DNA from: Prostheceraeus crozeri
Taxonomy: Eukaryota > Platyhelminthes > Polycladida > Euryleptidae
Direction: 5' to 3'
Length of the DNA stretch: 64,000 nucleotides
NCBI GenBank assembly: GCA_907163375.1
Contig: CAJQUW010016926.1
Span: 118,186 to 182,185, forward strand
Shown here: in pieces, positions 10,601-18,485 of the stretch
Numbering within the stretch: the first letter of the stretch is position 1
Layout of the letters: every line of letters begins with the position of its first letter
Made by a program: the position numbers and the translations under genes
Notes under the pieces: generated by a model
Databases searched by the model: none
What the model was told of the DNA's origin: nothing
The model's input: the letters and a program-made list of their open reading frames with translations, nothing else

Positions 10601-12480
10601 ATTTAGAAACACTTCCCCTCACTCAACATTTAAAGAAAGACTATCCCAACATAAGTGATAGTCTGATACGACGGAAAGGGGTGTTTCCTTATAGTTATTT
10701 TAGTTCAATGGATACATTGAAGGAGACATCCCTTCCGTCCATTGATAAGTTTAAAAATGATTTGACGGGTGAGGACTGTTCGCTGGATGATTATAGGCAT
10801 GCAGAGCAAGCATGGTTAGAATTTAGGTGTCACACGTTTGGTGACTACATGCTTGCCTACTTAAAATTAGACGTCTATCTGTTGGCTGACGTGTTTGAGA
10901 CTTTTAGGAAAGTCACATTAGAACAGGACGCCTTAGACCCCGTTCATTTTGTTAGTCTGCCGGGTCTGTCCTATCAGTCAGCCTTCAAGATGACGAAAGA
11001 GAGCATTCATTTACTGCAAGATGCAGAAATGTATACGTTATTTGAACGTGGTATTAGGGGTGGCTTGACATTTGTTAACAAACATGTTGTCAACAGCACC
11101 CAAGACATAGGATCGACCACGCATTTAATGTACATAGACCAAAATAATTTGTATGGTAGTGCACTCTCCAAGCCTTTGCCACAGTCTGACTTCCAATGGG
11201 TAGAGCCCCATGACATTGAACACTTCTCCAATCCAGCACACATCATGGCACTGGGAGATGAGGCCGACATAGGTTATTTATTTGAAGTCGACCTCATCTA
11301 TCCAGACTGCATTAAGAATAGGACCGTTGATTTTCCTCTCGCACCCGAATCTGGCATAGTCAGTCCAGATATGTTCTCTCCCTTTATGGAAGAACACAAT
11401 AAGCAGTATGAGGCGGAAAATGACTTAAAGTATAAAGCCACTAGGAAGTTGTTGCTCACCCAATTGAACAAGCAGCATTACATCGTGCACTATTCCATCC
11501 TCAAATTCTATCTAGGTATGGGGATGCAACTTGATAAAGTCCATCGCGCTATCCAGTTTAGGCAGAAGCCCTTTCTAAAACCGTATATAGAATTTAATAG
11601 CAAGAAACGGGCTGAATCCAAGAATCCTTTCGAAAAGGACTTCTTTAAATTTAAGAATAATGCCCTCTTTGGTAAAACCATGGAGGATGTAAGAAAGCGC
11701 ATGGACTATCGCATCGTAACTGATCCGGAAACGAGTATCAAGTTATGTCGCTCGCCGTTGTTTTGCCACCATGATGTCATTTCCGAAGACATCACTGGTT
11801 TTAAAATGTTAAAATCTAAAGTAGAACTTTGTAAGCCCATTTATGTCGGTCAAGCTGTCTTGGATCACTCCAAGTTAGAAATGTACAAGTTATTTTACCA
11901 CACTTTTAAGACATGTCCACTTCTCCAACGTGTGGAATTAGTAGGAGGTGATACGGACAGCTTCTTCCTAGCTTTGACAACCACGAGCCAAGTCAAGCAG
12001 GAAGACATTTTAAAATATTTAGCACCCAAGTTTGATAGTTCCAACTATCCCACTGACCATCCGCTTTACTCTACCTCAAATAAAGCGAAGCTTGGCTGCT
12101 TCAAGGATGAGTGTGCCGGCAAACAGATAGAGGAGATGATCTTGCTTCGCCCCAAGATGTACTCCATGAAGCTAAAATCCTCAGAGCTTTCTATAAAACG
12201 GGCGAAAGGCATCTCGAAGTCAATCGTTAGAAAAATGACACATAGGGACTATCAAGATGCTTTAGATTCACTTAAAATCAAAAAAGTAGAAATGACCATT
12301 TTAAAATCTCAGTCGCATCAAGTCAGAACAACGACGTTTAGGAAACGAGGTCTCTCAGCTTGGGAAGACAAGCGATGCTGGATGAGTCCTAACCACTCAT
12401 TACCGTACGGCCATCCAGACACTCATCTACCTCCACCCAAGAGACAGAAACTTTCTCCTCCTCCGTCCGGCGATGTCTGA
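7629..12480 (+). CDS. protein-primed DNA polymerase B with N-terminal zinc fingers
   Basis: This is the replicative polymerase that defines Polintons. Coding appears to start at the ATG at 7629, with exons 7629-7695, 7844-7918, 8041-8352 and 8444-12480, each bordered by GTAAG-type donors and pyrimidine-rich AG acceptors. Exon 3 encodes a Pro-rich linker. The last exon encodes C2H2-like fingers (QCQRCDRVF, KCEGCGRTF, SCSSCQKTF) and the family B-like domain (8970-9370). A Cys/His finger near 9810 follows. Exonuclease motifs are YADIECY (~9975), NFKCYD (~10383) and YLKLDVYLLAD (~10858). Polymerase motif A is YIDQNNLYG (~11130), motif B KFKNNALFGK (~11650) and motif C GGDTDSF (~11947). The C-terminal block ends with DKRCW and YGH, as in relatives. 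It looks whole. Confidence 0.93.
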
Positions 12481-12839
12481 TGATGAATGCTTCCTCTCTG
12501 TTGTGGTTGATGTTTTGCTTTTTACTCCATGGCGTTTTCTATGGGGCGTTGTGAGTGAGTGCCTTGTAACATGCGTCCAACTCCTGATCACTTCATATCA
12601 TGACTTACATATCAACTGGTTTTCCTGACGTTGTTTTCTCCCTGCACATGAGTGACTTTGTTTTCTCCCTGCATATCAGTGACTTTGTTTTCTCCGGTGA
12701 TGTGAGATATAAAACTTTGTTTTCTGCCACCATCAGTATTAACTGCATGTGGCTGTGATGAAAATCGGTTGTGATGATGAATAACATATCATGTACATAC
12801 TGTGTTGTTTTCCTTTTGACATAAAGATGGGATTCTCAC

Positions 12840-13500
12840 TCAATAGATAGAAGTAAAAGTTTTAATCATTTTGTAAGATGGGTAGGGTAGAAATAAAGTT
12901 GATGATTGTAAAGTTAGAAATTAAGTTATAACCATATCACTGTTTTTAAGATAGGTGAAATGTAAATGAAGTCATAACCATGTTAGAGTTTGTAAAGTTA
13001 GAAATAAAGTTGACGTTTGTAAAGTTAGAAATAAAGTTGATGAATGTAAAGTTTGAATTAATGTTAAAATCATTTCACTGTTTACAAGATAGGTAAAGTA
13101 TAAAATAAGTTATAACCATATCACTGTTTGTAAGATAGGTGAAATATAAATGAAGTTAGAATCACTTCACTGTTTGTAAAGTTAGAAATAAAGTTGATGA
13201 TTGTAAAGTTTGAATTAATGTTAAAATCATTTCACTGTTTGTACAGTTTGTAAGATAGGTGAAATATAAATGAAGTTAGAAATAAAGTTGACGTTTGTAA
13301 AGTTAGAAATAAAGTTGACGTTTGTAAAGTTAGAAATAAAGTTGATGATTGTAAAGTTTGAATTAATGTTAAAATCATTTCACTGTTTGTACAGTTTGTA
13401 AGATAGGTGAAATATAAAATGAAGTCATAAGTATTTCACTATTTGCAAGATAGGTAAAGTATAAAATAAAGTCAAAACCATGTTAGAGTTTGTAAGTTAA
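12840..13500 (+). repeat. A/T-rich minisatellite with many AATAAA signals after the polymerase
   Basis: Degenerate tandem repeats of phrases such as GTAAAGTTAGAAATAAAGTT and AAAATCATTTCACTGTTTGT fill about 650 bp. AATAAA occurs repeatedly. The stretch lies between the end of the polymerase gene (12480) and the convergent minus-strand genes, and probably supplies poly(A) signals for the plus-strand transcript. 12481-12840 holds no gene, but short repeats of GACTTTGTTTTCTCC are visible near 12650-12695. Confidence 0.8.
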
Positions 13501-13559
13501 CATCCTCATCAACGCATGTAACATCATGGCAATTTCTTCGGCTTAGGAAACATCAACCA

Positions 13560-13860
13560 CTTTGCTGACTTATGTCTATAAATAGCTCTGACTCATGAAG
13601 GAGTAAGGCGTCAGTCATACGAATCTAATCAGTCTTGTTCAACCTTTTCACCGACACGTGTGTGGGCGTTATTTATCAGACAAAGCGATGGCGCCTCACA
13701 TCAGACAGCGCGACCTTTTCACCGACAAGTGTGTGGACATCATTTCATGTCTATAAATAGCGCTGACTCATCATAAAGCGAAAAACCTTGTTGATGACCT
13801 TTTCACCGACACGTGTGTGGACGATAGTTCATTGTGATGACTCATTCAAAACGCATCATG
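13560..13860. promoter_or_regulatory. repeated TATA / CACGTG / TGACTCA region
   Basis: CTATAAATAGC occurs at 13576 and 13751, each followed within a few bases by CTGACTCAT, an AP-1-type site. A 26-bp phrase containing CACCGACACGTGTGTGG or a one-base variant of it occurs at 13643, 13714 and 13798; the palindrome CACGTG is present in two of the three. No supported gene starts directly downstream on the plus strand, so the target of this promoter-like block is unknown. Confidence 0.55.
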
Positions 13861-13863
13861 TGA

Positions 13864-14403
13864 TTAACACGATTCTATTAACTGTGACTCATACAGATAA
13901 CGCATTAAAGATTTAACAATGTCAGCTACTTTACTGATATCACGTAAACCAGTCATGATACAATGTCCGTTGTGAAACACTGCAATATGTACAGGATGCC
14001 ACTTCCGAATCAGAGCAGCAGGAAAGAGTTCAGTTTCATAAAATATACAATGATTACTGGTTTTAATGTTGGCTAGATTCACTAACATCTTCAATTGAAC
14101 AGACACTACTATATTCTTCAATGTCAGGGGACTGAGGCGGAGATGAGGCATGAGTGTTCGCATTTTCTTGACGACTTCGTAACACATGGACTGCATCACG
14201 AAATGAGAAAGGTTTCCTAGGACTTGGATTTTGCCGCAGCGAAAGATTTGAAGATTTCGACCGTTGCTCATGCGAATGACCAACATTTGCGGACGACCGC
14301 GATGATAGACTGAATCGGGAAGATGGATGTGAAACTGTTCTAAATCGAGATCTCTTCCGAGATTCATTTCGCGCATGGCGTTGATGATGCGGATGGGGAG
14401 CAT
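13864..14403 (-). CDS. TATA-binding-protein homologue encoded by the Polinton
   Basis: A 179-residue protein that matches the conserved core of TBP over its full length, with both saddle repeats. Repeat 1 (residues 1-85): IRIINAMREMNLGRDLDL parallels the QNIVSTVNLG...LDL start of TBP, followed by MLVIRMSNGRN and IFRCGKIQVLGN, the equivalent of IFSSGKMVCTGA. Repeat 2 (about 92-170): LTLKNIVVSVQL, YETELFPAALIR (YEPELFPGLIYR in animal TBP) and GHCIMTGLRD. TBP binds TATA boxes and starts transcription in the nucleus. Here it would act on element promoters, several of which have clear TATA boxes; this role is inferred. There is no long N-terminal extension. I know of TBP-like genes in some giant viruses but not as a usual Polinton gene. 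Confidence 0.85.
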   Translation of the reverse strand: MLPIRIINAMREMNLGRDLDLEQFHIHLPDSVYHRGRPQMLVIRMSNGRNLQIFRCGKIQVLGNLSHFVMQSMCYEVVKKMRTLMPHLRLSPLTLKNIVVSVQLKMLVNLANIKTSNHCIFYETELFPAALIRKWHPVHIAVFHNGHCIMTGLRDISKVADIVKSLMRYLYESQLIESC

Positions 14404-14692
14404 GACTCACAAATGACATGAGGGTTGAGTGAACTTCCCTTTTATACTTTTCCCATGAGGGTTTTGGAATTACAATGTAGCAGTGATCATTATGTAGAAT
14501 CATCTCTTGAATGCGAATAAATACAATGCCGTCTCCTACGTTAATGACACGGCAAGAGTGGGATAGGATAGCGCGATGCAACCTTCGTAGATGAAAGCGT
14601 TCTAGAGTTATCTGAAGTTGACGTTTCGTATCATGAAATGTAACACACTGACTTTTCCATGATACATGGAGACATGCTGATAATTTCCACAT
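14063..14692 (-). CDS. overlapping ORF: beta-rich N-terminal domain and Ser/Arg-rich tail
   Basis: A 209-residue frame begins at the ATG at 14692. Its first ~97 residues (to about 14403) are unique sequence with VINVGDGIVFIRIQEMI and CYIVIPKPSWEKYKREV. That arrangement is faintly like the PC4/Sub1 single-stranded DNA-binding fold, but this is only a pattern impression. The remaining ~110 residues lie in a different frame over the first two thirds of the TBP-like gene and are rich in Ser, Arg, His and Pro, with an acidic Ser-rich end. The unique N-terminal part is the more credible coding segment. The tail could be real overprinting or chance openness. Confidence 0.45.
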   Translation of the reverse strand: MWKLSACLHVSWKSQCVTFHDTKRQLQITLERFHLRRLHRAILSHSCRVINVGDGIVFIRIQEMILHNDHCYIVIPKPSWEKYKREVHSTLMSFVSHAPHPHHQRHARNESRKRSRFRTVSHPSSRFSLSSRSSANVGHSHEQRSKSSNLSLRQNPSPRKPFSFRDAVHVLRSRQENANTHASSPPQSPDIEEYSSVCSIEDVSESSQH

Positions 14693-14848
14693 GATTAAAA
14701 CTTGAGTGAAGAAGGGTATGCCTAAGAAAGAAGGAGAGAGTCATGTTCATGTGTGGCATGGTGAGTGTACATTTTCTTTCTTGATGCGGTGGCCGTTAGG
14801 CCGTGGTCTCATAAAGACCGATGGTGCGTTCTCAGTGTGTGGAGAGTG

Positions 14849-15487
14849 TTACTGTAGTTGATCATCATCATCAACATGGACATCATTTTTAAAGGTGATG
14901 GAGACAAGATAGGGATTCAACGTAAACAACCTTCCGTCCCTGCGCGGACCCATGTAGATGGTTTGAATTTTAATTTCGAAGGAGTAGAATCCTTTTCCCA
15001 AAATGGGGAGTGGTTTGCAATTGAGTAAGTCGAATTCGCTGCCCTCCTTTTCATGGATGATGAGACAGTGTCTATCCATATGCACATACATGTATCGTCT
15101 TTCCATGATGGGAACTTGTGGCCGCTTCCCATTGTGTCGAACAATTTCTTTGGGAATGGTGAGATTTTCTTTCAGGAATGTTTCAAGAGTATTGAATTGT
15201 AACCGTGTCCAATAGTCTAACGGCACACACACGGCCACTCCATGCTTTGTTGACATAATCTTTAGATAATCTATCCATTGACTTGGAGTTTTTATGGTTA
15301 CGGCTTCTCCATGATGAGTTATCTTTTGATTGAAAGCATTTTTATCCGATGGTAAAGTAAGGGAGTTCAGTGTACCCAGTGCGAGAGCAGAGGCGTTGAT
15401 GGCTTCGAGCAACTGCATGGTTAGCGCAAGGACGGAAATGATTGCCATGCGATCAGTCGTCCGTTTTATAAGCAGACCTAGCTCCAA
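14849..15487 (-). CDS. family A protein, copy 2
   Basis: The protein is up to 212 residues. A TATA box (TATAAAA, minus strand, about 15464-15470) overlaps the first codons from 15487, so the true start is probably a later Met, at about 15448 or 15418. It is related to family A at 17175-17903 and 57345-58049. The shared pattern is a hydrophobic-Pro-aromatic motif (AVCVPLDYWTRLQFNTLETF), LTIP, then a C-terminal core GKGFYSFEIKIQTIYMGP followed by a sheet-like LFTLNPYLVSI. The function is unknown. A single-stranded-DNA-binding role would suit an element that replicates by protein priming, but nothing here proves it. Confidence 0.7.
   Translation of the reverse strand: MELGLLIKRTTDRMAIISVLALTMQLLEAINASALALGTLNSLTLPSDKNAFNQKITHHGEAVTIKTPSQWIDYLKIMSTKHGVAVCVPLDYWTRLQFNTLETFLKENLTIPKEIVRHNGKRPQVPIMERRYMYVHMDRHCLIIHEKEGSEFDLLNCKPLPILGKGFYSFEIKIQTIYMGPRRDGRLFTLNPYLVSITFKNDVHVDDDDQLQ
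15463..15471 (-). promoter_or_regulatory. TATA box for family A copy 2
   Basis: GCTTATAAAACGG on the minus strand. It sits where the longest open frame begins, which argues for use of a downstream Met. Confidence 0.6.
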
Positions 15488-15620
15488 TCACATGCGTTTC
15501 CCTTTTCTCGTTTTCCCTGTCTTTGTTATGTGACAAAGAGTTATCACACGTGAACTTTTGACTGCGTGGGTGGAAACCTTCCCTCTTACAAAGTCGTTCT
15601 AGTCCTCACAAAGACTTGAG

Positions 15621-15796
15621 TGACACGCCCTTTTAGCGAACAAAGACGCATTAATTTATCTAACAAAGAGCCTGATAGTAATGCACAAAGCGCAATGACT
15701 CATGTTGTGACACGCCCCTTTTCTCGAACAAAGACGCATTCATTTATCTAACAAAGAGCCCGATAGTAATGCACAAAGCGCAATGACTCATGTTGC
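15621..15796. repeat. 87-bp tandem duplication with CACGCCC and TGACTCA sites
   Basis: Two near-identical copies, 15621-15707 and 15708-15796. Each contains GACACGCCC, AACAAAGACGCATT, CAAAGCGCAA and TGACTCATGTTG. It lies between family A copy 2 and family B copy 2, upstream of the TATA box of the former on the minus strand, so it may be an enhancer-like array. 15490-15620 holds no gene. Confidence 0.75.
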
Positions 15797-15844
15797 TCTA
15801 TACACCATTACAAAATACTCAGTGAAAAGAAATCTTTATTGCAT

Positions 15845-16267
15845 CTACACAATGTGTCGCGCATCAAACAATATCGTGGATGTAAACACACTCAGTTGAA
15901 TCATGATATGTTTAACAACGTACGCATTTCCTTCCAGCGTCTCTTCTATTCTCTCCATAATTTTCTCCATATGACGACCATAAAATTGATCACTAAGAGT
16001 AATCCATTCTGTGCAATAAGATCCAAAACGAAGTGGTTTTTGTAAATCTTTCAACTCTATATAAGCAACGAGTCTACCCTTTACATCTTGAGGTTGTAAA
16101 CTCTCCATCAATCTTTTGAAGAGAGGAAGGCTTTCAGTGAGCACTACTTTCATATCATTCATCTTCATTTTAAATGTAAGTTTCCAATCTTGTAAAAATC
16201 CATCGAATCCTTGTTGATCAAGTGTCAAATGACACATGTGGTTACTTAAGGTACGATGCGCCATCAT
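15845..16267 (-). CDS. family B protein, copy 2 (cassette member)
   Basis: A 140-residue single-domain protein from the ATG at 16267. It shows the family B landmarks CHLTLDQQGFDGFLQDW, KGRLVAYIELKDL, RFGSY, DQFYGRHMEKIMERI and VKHIMIQLSVF. It is the last gene of the four-gene cassette (family A, zinc, exonuclease, B) that recurs in the same order in element 2. The function is unknown; it is homologous to the polymerase N-terminal domain. The preceding 170 bp to the exonuclease gene hold no other gene. Confidence 0.8.
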   Translation of the reverse strand: MMAHRTLSNHMCHLTLDQQGFDGFLQDWKLTFKMKMNDMKVVLTESLPLFKRLMESLQPQDVKGRLVAYIELKDLQKPLRFGSYCTEWITLSDQFYGRHMEKIMERIEETLEGNAYVVKHIMIQLSVFTSTILFDARHIV

Positions 16268-16437
16268 AAACGATGTAACTATAGATTTCAGATTGCTTCA
16301 ATGACTTCCACTATGAATAAAACAGAAATAACAATCATGTTCCACTGTAAGTTTATTCAACACCAGACAAAATTCGCAAGTACAGAATACACTTCATAAA
16401 ATGATCATCATTCATTCACAAGGAGCAAAAACATGTT

Positions 16438-17001
16438 TTACATAGACTCATGCTGTTGACAATAATATAGATACAGTTCATAAACGTCATAGAGACTACA
16501 ATGCCAGCGTGAAGAGAGTTTTGCAATGTAGGTAGCTTTATTTCTAGTATTACAATGGGATGGTGGTCTGTAAAGGTGATGTCTCTCACCGAAACATATT
16601 GCCATGTCAAAAATCATTTCATCTCTAAACTTCTTTTGATCACAATGCATATGATAGTCTTGTCTTACACGATCTACCCAACATGGTAAATATAAATTAT
16701 CAATGTGCAACTGAAGTGTTGTTGCTTCTCGTTCAGAATCATTTCCTAATATTTTAACAATATGAAAACCTGACAGCCACCGTTTGAAATCACTTATCAA
16801 ATACGTTTCATTTACAAATCCAATATGAATCAAAATAGAAGGATCAAGTCCATGCACATGACGTCGTGACCATTCGTCTTTGTGTGGAGGACAGTAGGCA
16901 AATCTATGATATACACTAACAACAATTTGATCACTTTCTCTCATTGCAATAGCACTCAATTCCTGCATGGGCGTTCCCTCACTGTCTATGAAGATGATAA
17001 C
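16438..17001 (-). CDS. DEDDh-type exonuclease-like protein
   Basis: The coding exon begins at a splice-acceptor-like AG (ACATTGTAG) near 17002 and runs to the stop at 16438, about 187 residues. Motif I is IFIDSEGTPMQELSAIAM, with the DxE and the strand that follows it in DEDD exonucleases. A KxxHGL-like element (RRHVHGLDPS) follows. NDSEREATTL is a candidate for the region of the second Asp, and the C-terminal HCSLYDVYELYLYY fits the H-x4-D third motif. Members of this fold remove nucleotides from the 3' end of DNA or RNA; the substrate here is unknown. It follows the zinc gene and precedes family B, as in element 2. The fold call is from motifs only. Confidence 0.6.
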   Translation of the reverse strand, partial: VIIFIDSEGTPMQELSAIAMRESDQIVVSVYHRFAYCPPHKDEWSRRHVHGLDPSILIHIGFVNETYLISDFKRWLSGFHIVKILGNDSEREATTLQLHIDNLYLPCWVDRVRQDYHMHCDQKKFRDEMIFDMAICFGERHHLYRPPSHCNTRNKATYIAKLSSRWHCSLYDVYELYLYYCQQHESM

Positions 17002-17023
17002 CTACAATGTCAAAAAGACTTCA

Positions 17024-17293
17024 TTACAAAATAATACATTGAGCAGGAACTTTACAAGGATGTCTGTCCTTTACATAACAAAAGATACATACAACATGAT
17101 GACAATGTTTTATTTGAACATAACGCGCAAGACCGCGTTTTCCACATTCACTACATACTAACTGATTACAATACTTAAGATTTCTCTTTGGTGGTAGCAC
17201 CATCTTTCTTTGATGTGCGACGACGTTTAGGTTTAGTGGCAGGTTCTTGACACTCTTTGACACAAGAATCAATGACTTTCTCAATGTGATCAA
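17024..17293 (-). CDS. small zinc-binding (RING-like half) protein
   Basis: The credible coding part runs from about 17175 to 17024 and reads CNQLVCSECGKRGLARYV followed by KHCHHVVCIFC and a further Cys. That pattern, CxxC then CHHxxCxxC, resembles half of a RING or a treble-clef zinc site. The upstream part of the frame overlaps the end of family A in another frame. The same overlap and spacing occur in element 2 (58050-58221). It is probably expressed by splicing, perhaps on the same transcript as the exonuclease, but the donor was not pinned down. Confidence 0.55.
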   Translation of the reverse strand: MITLRKSLILVSKSVKNLPLNLNVVAHQRKMVLPPKRNLKYCNQLVCSECGKRGLARYVQIKHCHHVVCIFCYVKDRHPCKVPAQCIIL

Positions 17294-17903
17294 GTCCTGT
17301 TAACTCAGGTTGATGATGAATTTGAGCAATGCGCAAATTGAGAGAAATCAAATTCCCGTCAGATTGATGAGGTCCCACATAAACAGCAGGCACCTCAATG
17401 TGAAATGAATAAAAGCCTGCACCTAGCGATGACAATTCTGTTTCAACTGACTGTTCAACTGTCACTCCTGAAGTGACTTTACAATACTTGCTTTGTAAAA
17501 TATAGCAGCGAGTGCCGCGATACAATGGTTTATAATAAGAAGTTTTCTTTTCTGGCCACAACTGTAATAGTTCAGTAGGAATAAGAGCCTTTTGCCTCAC
17601 AAAGTCTTCTAAAATGTCAAGCTGCTGACGCAACCAATTATCAATAGGGATACTCAGGTTTTGACCGCAACGATTTACTTGCGTATCCACTTTTGGTAAG
17701 TATACCGCCGGCGTTTGAAGATAGAGTCGAACACCGTTGTAGAGCACTTGTTGTTTGTAGGTAGGATAGCCGTGAATTACCTTTTCAATTTTCGGATTAC
17801 ACAGCTCGAGATGATTAGGATTCAGTGATGCGGCAGTTGGAGTAGGATTCATGGCCATGGCAGTCTGTAACGAAAGAATACCACTAAGTACATTCATGAT
17901 CAT
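17175..17903 (-). CDS. family A protein, copy 1 (cassette member)
   Basis: The open frame is 242 residues, but a splice-acceptor-like TTCTTTCGTTACAG lies inside its first 20 codons, near 17870. The coding exon therefore probably begins there, with MNPTPTAASLNP shortly after; element 2 has a matching acceptor and STPSAAL at the same point. Landmarks are NLSIPIDNWLRQQLDILEDF, LIPTELLQLW, GAGFYSFHIEVPAVYVGP and LISLNLRIAQI, ending in a Lys/Arg-rich tail (KPKRRRTSKK) that looks like a nuclear signal. The function is unknown. It heads the conserved cassette. Confidence 0.75.
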   Translation of the reverse strand: MIMNVLSGILSLQTAMAMNPTPTAASLNPNHLELCNPKIEKVIHGYPTYKQQVLYNGVRLYLQTPAVYLPKVDTQVNRCGQNLSIPIDNWLRQQLDILEDFVRQKALIPTELLQLWPEKKTSYYKPLYRGTRCYILQSKYCKVTSGVTVEQSVETELSSLGAGFYSFHIEVPAVYVGPHQSDGNLISLNLRIAQIHHQPELTGLDHIEKVIDSCVKECQEPATKPKRRRTSKKDGATTKEKS

Positions 17904-17981
17904 CAGAGAAAAGAAAATTGTTAGCTTAGCAGTGACATATGAGGTGGCCCTTAAGAGGACTTTTTGGAGCGTTCACAGGAT

Positions 17982-18221
17982 TTAAAGCTTATCACCAAAG
18001 TCTAAGTCTTCGTCATCGTCCAGTAAATTAAAAGTCTTGGGCTTAGGACCCGAATTGAGTTTCAATTCCCTAAAAGACTTAAAGGTAAAGCGTCTAGGTG
18101 GTGGTGGCGGTGGCGGCAATGGTTCAACAAAATAAGCTTGTACAATCATCGGCCACACACTCTCCTGCGTCTGTCTTCTAAAATGCTGGTAAGGTTTAGG
18201 CCAGACAGTCATGACACTCAC
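17982..18221 (-). CDS. short Pro-rich, acid-tailed ORF
   Basis: A 79-residue frame with a run of Pro (residues 35-42) and an acidic end (LLDDDEDLDFGD). It lies inside the probable leader intron between a donor-like GTGAGT (18221-18216) and the family A acceptor near 17870. The acidic C-terminus resembles small virus accessory proteins only in composition. It may be a real small gene or open intron. Confidence 0.35.
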   Translation of the reverse strand: MSVMTVWPKPYQHFRRQTQESVWPMIVQAYFVEPLPPPPPPPRRFTFKSFRELKLNSGPKPKTFNLLDDDEDLDFGDKL

Positions 18222-18347
18222 TTGTAAATTTGCAAACAGGATTGATCAGACAAAGTTGAGAGGGGAGAATGGCTTCAGCAAGTCACACACGCTTTCCAAG
18301 TCAAGAGAATGAAATGAAGAGAAAATGGGGAGACGTCTGCTTTTATA
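18216..18347 (-). promoter_or_regulatory. TATA promoter and leader exon of the minus-strand cassette
   Basis: TATAAAAG (minus strand) lies at 18347-18340. About 125 bases downstream is a donor-like TTTACAA/GTGAGT (18221). With the acceptor near 17870 this gives the same TATA, leader exon, leader intron plan as the plus-strand genes. It would drive the family A, zinc, exonuclease and B cassette. Confidence 0.55.
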
Positions 18348-18485
18348 ATCTCCTGCGAATCCACATTTGACACTATGTGAGCCAATCAGAGTCCTCCGTT
18401 TCTCCCCTGACTTCGTTGCGGCAGGGAAAAGGAGGCACGCGGACGTCTGACTCATGAATGCTTTTCCCAAATCTTGTAGTCGAAT

